DNA from: Incurvaria masculella
Lineage: Eukaryota; Arthropoda; Insecta; Lepidoptera; Incurvariidae
DNA: 64,000 bases
Direction of reading: 5' to 3'
NCBI GenBank assembly: GCA_946894095.1
Contig: OX335659.1
Location: 131,501 to 195,500 of the forward strand
The first letter of the stretch is position 1, and each line of letters starts with the position of its first letter. Of this stretch, positions 47,545 to 58,939 are shown piece after piece. The position numbers and the translations under genes are program-made. The notes beneath the pieces were generated by a model that was not told where the DNA came from, did no database searches, and worked only from the letters and a program-made list of their open reading frames with translations.

Positions 47545-47683
47545 CGCATCACGCAAAATCCAGTGGCCACTTGGTATGACGAGCAACCAAAAGGTTATTT
47601 TTTCCAAGGGTTTAAACTCATTGCAAGAGAAGAGGACCAAGTGTATTGAGCTTATCGGAGATTACATTGAAAAATTAAAATAA
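47545..47683 (+). mobile_element. Mariner-like transposase C-terminal remnant
   Basis: Reads NQKVIFSKGLNSLQEKRTKC, IELIGDYIEKLK then stop, the C-terminal L-x-x-R-x-x-KCIExxGDYxEK pattern of some mariner subfamilies. It differs from the intact mariner at 38.4 kb, so a second family is represented. Confidence 0.6.
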
Positions 47684-47699
47684 AGGTTGTTTACTCTAA

Positions 47700-48177
47700 T
47701 GTCTTTTCTTGTCTAGTGTCACGTAGCAGTCCCTCCAGGCTTGCTTCGTTCCCTACACCATGGCCATCCCACCTACAAACTACCTTTGTTGCTCCATGGG
47801 CCGACCGCTAACCCATAGTCTACAGATTAACGTCCTACCCTCATGAAAAACTCCAACCAAAATGTCGCTTTCTTTTTGGATCGGAGCTGTTGACTCGTGC
47901 ATTTACTTTTCTCCAGTCACCGAGTCGAGAGCTCCGACCCATCAGATCGCAGTATTTTCTCAGATCTCTCGGGGGCTTAACAGTCACCCGATTCATTTGA
48001 CGCCGCTGCCCGAACCGAGGGTTCCATGCCAGTCGACGCCTGACGCCATTCTTTAGGGTTGGAGAGTATGATCCATGGCCAAGAATGTTTAACTTCTTTT
48101 TTTTGAAGGTCAAATCATGATTTAACTTCAGCCCCTTGTGTCTCTAGACTTATATTCATATCGTTTATCCCTTTTTA
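47700..48177. other. Repeat-like intronic sequence
   Basis: Contains gagagctccgacccatcaga, a style of sequence common in lepidopteran repeats; family not identified. Confidence 0.3.
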
Positions 48178-48835
48178 GAGTTCCGTACCCAAAGGGTGAA
48201 AACGGAACCCTATTACTAAGCCTCCGCTGTCCGTCCATCCGTACGTCTGTCACAGGGCTGTATCCCATGAACCGTAATAGGTAGGCAGCTGAAATTTTCA
48301 CAGAGTGTGTATTTATTTTGCCGCTATAGCTTTATTTGATCGAACTTGATGTCTGATGACCATTGGAATTGTAAAATTATGTTTGGTTTCTAAGTTATAA
48401 GGTGCAAAAATTCGAATTTTTCGCGCGTTTTATACAATAACTTTGGAGATGGATTACGCTATGATAAAGTAAGAAGATCTTAAAAAGATTAGTCATCAGG
48501 CATAGCTTATTTAATCAAGATTTATAATCTATTTGGTTTCTGTTAGATTTTGGACTACAGCGGTCGTGGTTTACATTTAGCTATAAGTCGTTTTGTAATT
48601 AAAATTTTCGTAAATCTTACCAAATCATACACTATGCACATTGTCTTTTATGTGGACATTTAGCATCTTCCTCATCACGGAGCCAGTCTTTTTCTTTGAA
48701 ACATAGAAGGTCCCAGAGCGCGACAGACGGTTTTGTACCGTGCCCGCGAATGAGTTAGTCCCGCCAGGTTGGACCACCTTAAACCCCCTTTTTAACCTTA
48801 CAAATTTTTTTTTTGTTTTTACCGCCACGTGACAC
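48178..48835. repeat. Element X partial copy joined to repeat C
   Basis: 48178-48325 matches element X; 48326-48835 matches 57180-57662 over ~460 bp (ctttatttgatcgaact through gtcacggagcc and gaatgagttag). The two copies share internal indels only in part. Confidence 0.8.
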
Positions 48836-49430
48836 TAGGTAGATAAATTATTGAAGGCTCTCATATGTGTTATTTGCTAACAGATGCCAAGTTCATTTAG
48901 AAACAGTATTGTTGCTTATAAAACGAATTAGAAATTCATACCAGTTTCTATACATAATTTTTTAATTATTGCCCGTGTCTCTGAACATGGAATTTTTTTT
49001 TGTTATGTGACATAACACATGGATGCTAATACACACGCGATGTCATGATTTTAGCTACCCATACAAACGTAGTTTACTAATAATTTGGAAACCGCTATTC
49101 CAATTAAATTGACATTTGATATCTAATATCTGGTAACAAATATCTGTGTCGTCACGCTTTTGTTTTTTTGAAAAATCCAAACCGAATGAAACGAAAGCAA
49201 AAATAAAATCTTCATACGAATTTTGTTTTCTCTGTGGTTTGACCCACAATACATTAACCGAAAAAACAAAGGCATTCAGACACAGATATTTGTAGCCTAA
49301 TATTAGATACCAAACATCATGTAAGTTGGAACAGTGGTTTTCAAATTATTACTTAACTACGTTTGCATGGGAGGCGAAATTTTCTGATGCTTACGGGCCG
49401 ACCTAAGCACTCCGCATTATCGATGGAATT
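48836..49430. mobile_element. Foldback element family A, near-complete copy
   Basis: From 49047 (acccatacaaacgtagttta) to 49405 (gcttacgggccgacctaa), with the same inverted arms and centre as 15780-16152 but lacking the first ~25 bp. 48836-49046 holds nothing recognised. Confidence 0.8.
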
Positions 49431-49500
49431 AGGTGTAAAGCCAGGACCTTACTTTTGTGAGCATGGCTACATTGAACTGAATGGAAAACACATCCCTTAG
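49430..49500 (-). mobile_element. SINE fragment
   Basis: Inverted match to the SINE 3' block (ccaggaccttactttt..., gctacattgaactgaatgga). Confidence 0.6.
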
Positions 49501-49617
49501 GTTGCTGCTACTTGCGTACGGCTGTATCCGTGCTGCTCTACGGCTACTCCACTACAGTCTACTTCATGGGTATGGTGAGATGGTGTACATGAATAGCGTG
49601 TCAGTGAGGCACCGCAC

Positions 49618-49812
49618 CTGCTGAGCGTCCAGTTCATCCTGCAGCACGGTGATGCGGCGCGCGAGTTGTGCGTTGCGGAACGCCAGCGAGTCCGCCTCCA
49701 GCTCCCACTTGCGTACGGCTGTCTCCTTCTCACGCAGTCGCTCGCGAAGCTCCGCGCTGCGATCCTGCTCCTCTACCACACCTTTCTTCAGCACCCGCAC
49801 GTGCACACGAAG
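49618..49812 (-). CDS. PPP1R21: PPP1R21 homologue, exon 2
   Basis: Acceptor tgaatgtag, donor gtgcgg, 65 codons in phase 0: LRVHVRVLKKGVVEEQDRSA, ELRERLREKETAVRKWELEA, DSLAFRNAQLARRITVLQDE, LDAQQ. It matches the family N-terminus almost residue by residue (VLKKGVVDEQ, DSLTFRNLQLAKRVELLQDE in vertebrates). Together with the last Lys of exon 1 it forms K-LRVH where vertebrates have the name-giving KLRAQ. Confidence 0.95.
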
Positions 49813-51499
49813 CTACATTCACACAGAACAGAACATCTCACTAGATACGGAACCACTGAAAGAATATACACAATTGAATCTACCTACAACTTTTGTTGAG
49901 TGCACTTGTTTGCAATCTGCCTCACCAGTGCTCTAATACATTAGTGGAAGGGTTGTCGTTGCCAAGGAAACAGGATTAACTAGTAAAAACCTTCAAACAT
50001 GCTATTGGATCGCAAAATCCGAACACAGTTGAACTCAGGAATACCAAATTCAAAAGCAACTGGATTAAAATTTGACAATCAATCGACTTGATTGTGAAGT
50101 CAATAGAGTGTCGAGAATTGACATCCTGAATGCACGGCTGCCTGACAGCGCACTATTTTCCAATTTTAAGGTCTGCTTCAACTTGGCTAGTCAGCATTCG
50201 CTGGCAAGACTTGGAGGAGGCCTTGTCACAATAGTTCGGTCTAGCAGTCATTGTCTATGAGCCTGGTTTTTTCCAATAACTTGGAAATTCTTGGTTCTTA
50301 TCCCCATTATCATCCCTTTCTGCCATTGCAATTGTAGCCCGACTCACCGAACTGCGGGGATTTTAGCTTGTGTGAGGAAAATGGTGGTGAATGCAAGCGT
50401 TGGGGAATTTGTGGGGAATTGTTATTTAGGGACAAAAACATTGATGAAATTACCCAAATTTTGCATTACGATCATACCTAAGAACTTCTTTTAACACTTC
50501 TTAATGTATGAGCAATTTTTCTTTGATCATTACAAATATTTCCCAAAAAAAAAATTACCCAAATCCGGGTGCATGAGCTTTTATTTTTGCTCATTTGAAA
50601 CTTTCAATGAAAACGTGGATATTCTGGTTTTTTTTTTTATTTAAATCAGCTGTGCTGCCCTTCACACCTGGCCTCACCTCATGGGGGTGCTGGAAGCCCC
50701 CCGGGAGCGGATAAAGGCGGGACAACATTCTCTACGTCTTGAGTACTGCTGACCTCCCATTGTCCGTTAAGACCAGCGTAGCTGGTCCGTAAACATCAGG
50801 ATGAGGAACCAAGTTTTAATTGCAAATGCCGAATCCGCAAAAACAAAACGGTTGTGTAGCCGTCGGTATGCGGCCATCTTTCAGGAGAAGATGAAATCCA
50901 AAGTTGTCCCGATTGATTCAATGTTCGTAATATTTTTCAAATGAGCAAAAAAAAGGTCATGCAGACAGAAAACTGAATCCTCGCGGATTGCCCAATTCCC
51001 CGAAGCTTGCATTCCACACCATTTCTCCCGCAAGACATCAAATTGCCCGCGATTAGAAGAATCAGGGAGCGATCGGCAACGCTGGTTAAGACTTAAATAA
51101 ATTAGGACAGGTTGAGCTGTGCAAGGAGGGGAGGCATATGTGGTTCTGCAGGAAATAGGTATGCTATGTTCAATATGGGGAAAAGGTGATTGCGCATTGT
51201 GCACCTTTAGGTTTTATTATTGTTTGCATGTTACAGGAAGTCATCTCGATGAGACCTTCCATTTAAATAACACGATGGGGGTAGGACTACAAACTCTTCT
51301 TCTTCTTCTTCTTTTTTCGGCGACTTCACACCACAGGTGGAAGGCCTTTTTGGCAGTAACGCGTGTGTGTTGCGTATTTATGCCAGCGTCTCCAAGAGAT
51401 AAAGAGATACCTTTGACACATAACAATTTGAACATGGCTGAAAAAGTATCGTGTAACATCGTGAATAATATACGAAGTAAGTATGTATGTATCTAATAC
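49813..51499. other. Intronic, no gene seen
   Basis: First PPP1R21 coding intron. Short frames show no family features; a ttc-triplet run lies at ~51296-51316. Confidence 0.4.
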
Positions 51500-51577
51500 C
51501 TTTGAATATTCGGCCGCTAGCTTCTGATATTTGGCAACCAGATCGCCAGCAGGAATCGCCGCCACCGCCTCCTCCAT
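51500..51577 (-). CDS. PPP1R21: PPP1R21 homologue, exon 1 (start)
   Basis: PPP1R21 is a coiled-coil subunit of the FERRY complex, a Rab5 effector on early endosomes that links them to mRNA; it was first described as a PP1-associated protein. This exon encodes MEEAVAAIPAGDLVAKYQKL, AAEYSK before the donor gtatta. The GKYQKLAQEYSK motif of vertebrates is clearly matched. The start at 51577 is preferred because it lies close to the family start; an in-frame ATG at 51595 is possible, but ttcgcag just before 51577 also looks like a splice acceptor for a 5' UTR intron. The ten exons found give ~421 residues against ~780 in human; the central region is unaccounted for. Confidence 0.88.
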
Positions 51578-51879
51578 GCTGCGAACAGCAATCAATTTGA
51601 ATTTTAGCTCTAATCTTATTTTTTCAATACGTCTATTTGACTCAGAGACTATAGAGAAATATTATTTTTACTCTTTGGATGAGACCACAGAATATTTATA
51701 CTGGTACGGTAGAAAGAGAATATCTAGAACAAACATTATAGTGTCACTTTGGTGATACATACCTATATTACATATGTATAGATGTATGTTGTGTTTTAGT
51801 GACGTCCAAAAGAAGCTATCGATACCAAATGTGGCACAGATTAGTAATAGTATGAATTGAAAGTAACCATTAAACTGCA

Positions 51880-53212
51880 AATGGGAAAGAAAACTGTTGA
51901 TTTATCACGACAGGTGACGTTTAAGCGAGCTCACCTAAAAGATCTGTCAAAGCTGTCGGATACCATACAAAATCAAACAGAATAGATTTGAAATTATTAT
52001 TTACTCAACCTGTGTAATTGAAATGACTATTTTTTCCATGTAATTCCTAAAATAAATAGTTCTTAATTTTGTTAATCAAAAGAAGTCCTGCGAAAGAAAA
52101 TACCACAAAAATATAACCTATAATATTTCGTTTCATACTTTGTGCTGGTCATTGCCATTGAAATTTGTCTGAAGACAAACAAAAACTCTTTTTTTCCTCT
52201 AAAACGTTGATATTTTTGGTCTTCTGTGTCATATTTTTGAATGGTTTTATGTTTTTGGAATTTTCCTTGCCAAGTTAGGCATTATAAAAATGTTACTGTC
52301 GTTTTCAGAATGGGCTGAATATCGGATTATTGCCGGACTAAACCGGTTTTTGTATGGTTAGTTCGGTGCTAATTCCGTAGTAAGTTTTGACAGGTTCACG
52401 GCTGTCAGAGTTTTATTAGTTATCGCTTGTAATAGTTCGTTTTTAAAGTTTATCTTGGTTCCCATTGGGATTTTCGCCTCAAAAGCTTTTACATACAATT
52501 AAAATATGTCCAGAATGTACTGAAAACCTTTACAATGGGGAAGAAAACTGTTTATTTACCACAACAGGTGACGTCTAGGTGACTTACCCTAAAATAAGTG
52601 TCAATGACATTAAAAAATAAAACAGAATAAATTTGAAAATTGTATTTACTCCATCCTTGTATTTGAAATTGCTCAATTTCCTCTATATTATTTCGAAAAA
52701 GTTTTAAAATCTTAACCAGCTTCTTCTTTCGAAGTGAATGAAAATTGTTAGATCCCGTGTTTTTGGAAACCTTTACATTACTTTAATTTTCTTGATCCAC
52801 CACTTTTAGTTCTATGTTCTCTCTGTTGTATTAAGTTTTCCGACCCTGTTGTTCCTGAAATGAGAAAGAATACCATTTTTATTATTTTAATATACGATTT
52901 TCATATCTTTAACAAATTACAGAGGAAGATGGTATCAACGCATTACGTTGAATGCATTATCACTATTATAAAACACGATTAGTTTATACGATATGCTAAA
53001 TACTTACACTAAATACCTAACACAGCAACAACAAAATAAATATTATCAATGATTTATGACTATTTATCGTTGAAAACCTATTTTTTGTTGTTGCTATTGG
53101 CAAAGCTAGGTAGCAAGGTAAGTAAAATAATTATCAATTGCAGAGGAAGATGATATCAATGCATTACGTTGAATGCATTATCACTATCATAGAGCACGAT
53201 TCGTGTGAAAAT
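51880..53212. repeat. Two pairs of direct repeats upstream of PPP1R21
   Basis: Pair 1: ~51880-52030 and ~52535-52675 (shared gggaagaaaactgtt, caggtgacgt). Pair 2: ~52915-52985 and ~53145-53212 (shared gcattacgttgaatgcatta). The second shared block is itself near-palindromic. Probably transposon-derived, lying between the divergent PPP1R21 and POLI starts. Confidence 0.7.
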
Positions 53213-53654
53213 TTAGCATTTTTCGATGGGCTTAATTGTTTTCCTTTTTTTCATCTTTATTTTTCCGAATTTACAATGTCTTTGGGAAACTGAAAATCTT
53301 CATCTTAAATAGCATCACATATTAAACCAATGGTCGAATTAAATGAACTTATTCAAAATAACATTTGTTTTCTAATTTTAATGTGATTTGCGGACTCTAG
53401 ATATTCGTAGAAAATAATTATGTAGATTATCAAGATATCATGACTTAATCGATATCAATAATATCGATATTAATTCCAAATCTCGACTATGGCACATCAT
53501 GGTAAGTCGAAACATAACCTCAAATTATGGACTCAAATTTATCCGCGTTGAAATGGATATTACGAGAAGATACAACGGCTAAATGCGATATATTCGAATA
53601 ATAAGACCACTATCTTCCTACGCGAGGCGTAACCAAAGCTGAACAACCAGGTGA

Positions 53655-53812
53655 ATGACAATGAACATTGTCCGTGTTTTCCATCCAGTTCAATGTAGCC
53701 GTGCAATATAAGAAAGGTCCTGGCATGGCACCTAGTTCCCATGTGGTGTGTTGGGCTAATACCATGACAGAACTTGTGGTATTAGCCATCCATGTCCAGT
53801 CACATAAAAACA
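53655..53812 (+). mobile_element. SINE 3' body fragment
   Basis: ttttccatccagttcaatgt through catgtccagtcacataaaa, matching 35278-35405 closely; lacks the 5S-like head. Confidence 0.75.
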
Positions 53813-54720
53813 ATAAAAATAAAAGGTGAATCAGCGATATCATTCGATATTCTACTTACACATAAAACGATATATCTCCACGAAGCTCTTTTCAAAATCC
53901 GCTATGACTATCACAAAACACTGCAACGCACGCCATGTTGCACCTAAAATCACTTGATCACATTTTTTCGTAGATTGGTTGCTTAGGAACTTTTTAGCAG
54001 GACTTCAAAACTTTGTTTGACTTACTAGTGAGTCAAACATTGCAATTAGTGGCTACGGGGTCGATCTGCTGAGCGCTTTAGACTTCAGCTTGTCATCTTT
54101 AACTCTTACCATAACTTCATATGAGGAAAGAGTTGTATTGATGTCAGATAGTACGTTTATTTTATGTTCACTCTATGTAGGAGTGCAGCGACTTCTCCGA
54201 ACTCTTTGTTTTCTACGAGTTTACCAAAGAGTTAGGCATCAAAATTGAATTCATTCGTCGAGAATGGACTACAATCCATAAGATACAATAAAGAGAAGGC
54301 TGTATAGCGAAAGCTTTTGCCTGTCCATTGGAAAAACAATTTAATAAAAAAAAAACCAAAGAGTTAGGAGAAGTCGCTGCGGAGATTCTCTTTCTCACAT
54401 TCCTGTCAAAGTGCAATTTGAGTGAAAATACTTCACTCACTAAAAATCGCTGCGACTTTTTCGGTGCTCGCACGGCGGGTCTTCTGTCTAACCCGTTCTT
54501 TCGCGAACGACCCATCTCTCTTGAAGAGAAAGAGTTTGAGTATTGTTCAGAGGAAACTTCCCGCACAGGAGAGACGTCCGCTCGCCAAAATAGAAGGCGA
54601 AAGTGTTGCGCGAGGGCCCTTCGGCCGGGCTGTGAAGGCAGCGCTACGCGCCATTCAGCAAATCCCGCGAAGATCTGAGCCGTCATTCCGTCACGGCCGA
54701 GAGGCGTTTGGGGCGCGGGC
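53813..54720. other. POLI upstream region
   Basis: Contains the POLI 5' flank. From ~54350 to 54720 the sequence is open on both strands but shows no family motif (e.g. - strand GRDGMTAQIFAGFAEWRVAL); I take it as repeat-derived or 5' UTR rather than a gene. No clear TATA box. Confidence 0.4.
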
Positions 54721-56463
54721 ATGATGTGCGAAGCCGAGGTTAAGCCAGACACTCACACGCGCTGCGTTGTGCATGTTGACGTGGACTGCTTCTACGCGCA
54801 GGTAGAGGAGCTGCGTCGGCCCGAGCTGCGTGGCGCGCCGCTCGCCGTTCGCCAAAAGAACCTCGTCGTGACTGCTAATTACGAGGCTCGACGCCGCGGC
54901 GTCGGCAAGTGCATCGGTGTCGAGGAGGCGCTGCGCGCGTGCCCTGAGCTGCGGCTCGTGCGAGGCGAGGACCTGCGGCCGTACCGCGTCGCCTCCGACA
55001 AGATCTTCCTGCTCATGCAGAGCTTTGGATGCCCCGTCGAGCGGCTTGGCATGGACGAAAACTTCGTGGACGTGACGTCGGCGGTGGGGTCGCGGCTCGG
55101 GGCCAGCCCGGCACCCGCTCCACTTGGGCGCGTTTGGGGCGGCGCGACCGGCGAGGGCTGCGCGTGCGGGTGTCGCGAAAGGCTCGCGGTTGCGACGCAT
55201 GTCGCCGCCGACATCCGGCGCCGGGTGCGCGAGGAGCTCGGCCTGACATGCTCAGCAGGGGTGGCGCACAACAAGCTGCTTGCTAAGCTCGCCGGTGCCA
55301 CACACAAGCCCGACGAGCAGACGCTTCTCTATCCAGAGTCAGCGGCCGAGCTGGTTGCATCATTGCCAACGGTGCGCTGCATCCCCAGTGTCGGCGCTAA
55401 GACAGCTGATGCTCTCGCTGCGCTTGGGATCACCAGTGTGGAAGAGCTGCGGCGCTCTGCTCCACTCGAGCTGCGCAGACGACTTGGCGCTGACACAGCT
55501 CTGCGCCTGCTCCGCCTAAGTGTTGGTGTCGACGACACTGCCGTGAAGGCAAGTGGTCGGCCCGCCACCATCGGTCTGGAGGATTCAAGTTTGCTTAGCG
55601 TTAGAGGGGAAGTGGAGGAGAGGTTTGCGACGTTGCTGGGTCGGCTTGCAGCACTTGTTCGTGAAGACGGACGGGAGCCGGTGGCTTTGCGTGTGACGCT
55701 GCGTAAGAAAGATGCAAGACGTCTCGGCGGTCACCGCGAGTCTCGGACGTGCCAGCTACCACCCTGCGTTTTCACAAGCGACGCAGATGGACTCGCTCTG
55801 CCCGACGCAGGCCGCGACAAGCTGGTACCCCTTATCATGCGCCTCGTCGACAAACTCGTTGATTTCTCCAAGCCGTTCCACTTGACTCTCGTCGGACTCG
55901 CTTTTACTAAGTTCCGTGAGCGCACGACCGGGCGCGGTTCCATCTTGAACTACCTCATGAACGACCTCTCTGTGCAGTCAGTGCTAAGTTTGCGCAGCGA
56001 GTGCGAGGAAATGGAGTGCTCAGCAGGCGGGGGAGCTATGGGCGGGGGCGGCGGTAGTGGGACGGCCGGCGACGCCTCCGAGGGGGAGGAGCCATCGCCA
56101 AAGAAGACCAAGAGAGTGGAGCGGGCGGTGGCGACCGTGGCGCGGCGGCGATGCGCAGCACCGGCGGCGGTCGCATCACCTAGCAAGCTGCGTGTGAGTG
56201 AGCTGCGGCTCGGCTCGCGGGAGCTGGAGCAGGTGTCGGAGCTCCGACTGAGCTCACGCGACTCGGACTCGGCAGGCGAGGTGGCGGGGGGGGCCCTACC
56301 GGTCGGCGTGGACCGAAGCGTGTACGAGGCGCTGCCGACCGAGCTGCAGCAAGAGCTGCAGGTGACCTGGCAGAACTCGCCCCCCAACCCTGCCTCCATG
56401 TCCCCGCCCCCACCCGATTCCAAACCCAACACTATTCTAAGATACTTTATTCCTAACAAATAG
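54721..56463 (+). CDS. POLI: DNA polymerase iota (Y-family), single exon
   Basis: A translesion polymerase that inserts nucleotides opposite damaged bases in the nucleus. The 580 codons are uninterrupted. HVDVDCFYAQVE (18-29) supplies catalytic D20; LGMDENFVD (109-117) supplies D112 and E113. LVVTANYEARRRGV (48-61) is the finger motif and CSAGVAHNKLLAKLAG the palm/thumb junction. The little-finger domain runs to ~410 and contains RESRTC and PFHLTLVGL. RGSILNYLMNDL parallels the internal PCNA-binding site of human POLI. A Gly/Ser-rich linker (~425-475) follows. One ubiquitin-binding UBM is at 532-546 (DRSVYEALPTELQQEL); human POLI has two. The last residues NTILRYFIPNK look like a second, degenerate PIP box. 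Very GC-rich. An alternative start is the adjacent ATG at 54724. Confidence 0.96.
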   Translation: MMCEAEVKPDTHTRCVVHVDVDCFYAQVEELRRPELRGAPLAVRQKNLVVTANYEARRRGVGKCIGVEEALRACPELRLVRGEDLRPYRVASDKIFLLMQSFGCPVERLGMDENFVDVTSAVGSRLGASPAPAPLGRVWGGATGEGCACGCRERLAVATHVAADIRRRVREELGLTCSAGVAHNKLLAKLAGATHKPDEQTLLYPESAAELVASLPTVRCIPSVGAKTADALAALGITSVEELRRSAPLELRRRLGADTALRLLRLSVGVDDTAVKASGRPATIGLEDSSLLSVRGEVEERFATLLGRLAALVREDGREPVALRVTLRKKDARRLGGHRESRTCQLPPCVFTSDADGLALPDAGRDKLVPLIMRLVDKLVDFSKPFHLTLVGLAFTKFRERTTGRGSILNYLMNDLSVQSVLSLRSECEEMECSAGGGAMGGGGGSGTAGDASEGEEPSPKKTKRVERAVATVARRRCAAPAAVASPSKLRVSELRLGSRELEQVSELRLSSRDSDSAGEVAGGALPVGVDRSVYEALPTELQQELQVTWQNSPPNPASMSPPPPDSKPNTILRYFIPNK

Positions 56464-56640
56464 TGTACCTCTTATTGTTTTCAACAGCTATGAATATTTT
56501 GTGTATATTTTTTCATTTGTATTTTTATGATAACAATTAAGATTAAAAAGAATGAATTGACATCTCAAAATCAACCTATTTATTCTAACATTTTCTTCAT
56601 TCATTCATTTATTCTAGCATTCAATTTTGAAGGTTGGTTT
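56464..56640 (+). terminator. POLI: POLI 3' end region
   Basis: A variant poly(A) signal attaaa lies at 56542-56547, ~80 bp after the stop; no canonical AATAAA is near. Confidence 0.4.
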
Positions 56641-57179
56641 CACTGGCATGTGCGCAGATCGCCCGCATGTGTCGATATACACTGCTCCTGCGTGCGGAGC
56701 GAGTAAGCAGTAAGCAATTTGCGCTCCCTTTGCGAGTAAGCAATTTTCCCACAGCTTCCCACGCTATATTTACTTAGCTTCGAGGACACCTGAAAATTAC
56801 CAAACGCAACACAACTACGAACCCCAGGAAGCACTTCCTATCAAACGGTCCACGATTCTGGACATTTGGACCTAACGTCGAGAAAATTTACAATCCCTAT
56901 CAACAAACTCATTTAAAAACAATCTGGAAAAATGCGAAAATTATTATTTTTCCAAAAAACATAAATTAACTAAATCGAATCTGTAAAATCTCACATTATT
57001 GAAGCTATCAGCTAAACAAGAAAGAATAACAACGAAAAACATATAAAACCACATTGTTACATAAAATTCCACAGAAAATGCGTTAATCTTAAATTTGATT
57101 TTAGAACTAAAGGTGGCCCATCCCGCTCAACTCCCCATACAAAAGGGGAAAGAAGATCACGCCCATATTTCTTGTCAAA
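56641..57179. other. Intergenic, no gene seen
   Basis: AT-rich, nothing recognised. Confidence 0.35.
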
Positions 57180-57662
57180 GATCCCAAATTTTGCTCTAAA
57201 TAGCTTTATTTGATCGAACTAGATGTCTGATGACCGTTGGCATTGTAAAATTGTGTTTGGTTTCTGAGTTATAAGGTCCGAAAGTTGGAATTTTTCGCGC
57301 GTTTTATACAATAACTGTGGAGTTGGATTACGCAATGATAAAGTAAGAATATCTTAAAAAGATTAGTCATCAGAGATAGCTTATTTAATCAAGATTTATA
57401 ATCTATTTGGTTATTGTAAGATTTTTTACTACAGCGGTCGTGGTTTACTTTTAGCTATAAGTCGTTTTGAAATTAAAATTTTCGTAAATCTTACCAAATC
57501 ATACACTATGCACATTGTCTTTTTTGTAAACATGTTGCATCTTCCTCGTCACGGAGCCTGTCTTATTCTTTGAAACAGCGAAGGTCCCAGAGCGCAACAG
57601 CACGGTTTTGTACCGTGCCCGGCCCGCGAATGAGTTAGGCCCGCCGGGTTGGGCCACCTTAA
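57180..57662. repeat. Repeat C, second copy
   Basis: Matches 48326-48835 in the same orientation, ending gcccgcgaatgagttaggcc. Confidence 0.85.
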
Positions 57663-58239
57663 GATAATAATTATAATGTAGGTAGGTACTAATAATGAAT
57701 TGGAATGAAATAATACACACAAAAACAAAAGCACTTAAAGTATTAATAAACAGTGCCGTTGTATGAATGGGTTAGGACTCCTAACTTACGAGGCTCGGCG
57801 AGAAACTCGCCGGTGAGGTAGGGAACTTCACAAGCGGCGCTGTTTTTCAGCCACCACCCTCAACTCTGTGTGTTAAACATTATAAAGTTTTCGTGTCGCT
57901 GTGAGCAATAGTGAGGTGACTAACCAAGCTGCTAGCCACCATATCAGTGAGAAAGTTACCAGATAGGTATGACTAGTCTGTGCGTGCAAGTGGTATGAGG
58001 ATGTGTGAAGACATATTATTTTATGCATACATTATTGTGCCTGAGTACATATATTAAATAAAAGGGTAAAGCAGAATATTATAAATAATAAATTGTGTCA
58101 CTTCTGACGAGCCAGAAGCCAGTGCGTGACTAATCTTTAAAGTTAATTTAATAAAATTAAAGTTAAAGTTTTACAGCGATAAAAGTAGTTCGTTTACTGT
58201 ACCGATGATCGAAAAGTATGTATGAAGGGATGCTTTCCT
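57663..58239. other. Intergenic, no gene seen
   Basis: No supportable feature. Confidence 0.35.
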
Positions 58240-58470
58240 TTTTAGGGTTCCGTACCCAAAGGGTGAAAACGGAACCCTATTACTAAGCCTCCGCTGTCCG
58301 TCCGTCCGTCCGTCTGTCACAGGGCTGTATCTCATGAACCGTAATAGGTAGGCAACTGAAATTTTAGGAGTGTGTATTTATTTTGCCGCTATAACAACAA
58401 ATAGGTAAAATATAAAAATTTAAGGAACCCTTTGTGTGCGAGTCCGACTCGCACTTGGCCGGTTTTTTTA
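58240..58470 (-). mobile_element. Element X, complete copy
   Basis: Runs from tttagggttccgtacccaaa to gcgagtccgactcgcacttg / gccggttttt; a gtcc tetranucleotide array lies inside. It is the uninterrupted reference for 34938-35601. Confidence 0.85.
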
Positions 58471-58519
58471 AAAACGAGAGAAATAGGCTGTGTTAAGTAT
58501 GCGCGGCCAGGACTTCTTG

Positions 58520-58800
58520 AGGGTCTTCGGATTTCGATGGGAATTCGAACTTACAGGGGGGCTGCGAAAACCATGCTGGTTGGCCAGGCGCTTCTTCACA
58601 CCATATTTGAAGGATCCCAGTTTGTATTTTGGGGGGAATACCACAGAAAGGGGGTTCATTCCATTCAGACCCTATAGATGAAGGATCTAGAAGATCGGTG
58701 GGTTCTTATTTTTGGAATGTCGACTGTGAATATGTGCATTTTCTCCCTGTTCAGTGTTGAGCGAAGGTACAAGGGGACAGCGTTACGCATCTCCAAATGA
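58520..58800. repeat. Interspersed repeat related to 21.5-21.8 kb
   Basis: Same order of blocks as 21545-21800 (gctgcgaaaaccatgctggt, cttcttcacaccatatttga). Confidence 0.5.
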
Positions 58801-58939
58801 CACGCTATCATCTCTGCCTATCCCTCTGGGAAACAGCGATGACTATGTGAGCATCCCAGCTCGGCCCAGAAGTCCAGCAGGTTTTTAAAATTCCCGCAGG
58901 CCTCTGGGAGGGATCCCGGTGCTCCCAGGGTCCATGCCC

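Noticed and set aside
54213..54752. A 179-codon - strand frame overlapping the POLI start
   Set aside because: It overlaps the POLI start codon and has no motif; open frames on both strands reflect GC-rich, probably repeat-derived sequence.
55013..56459. Long frames antisense or out of phase within POLI
   Set aside because: High G+C leaves alternative frames open; none has family motifs while the POLI frame has all catalytic ones.
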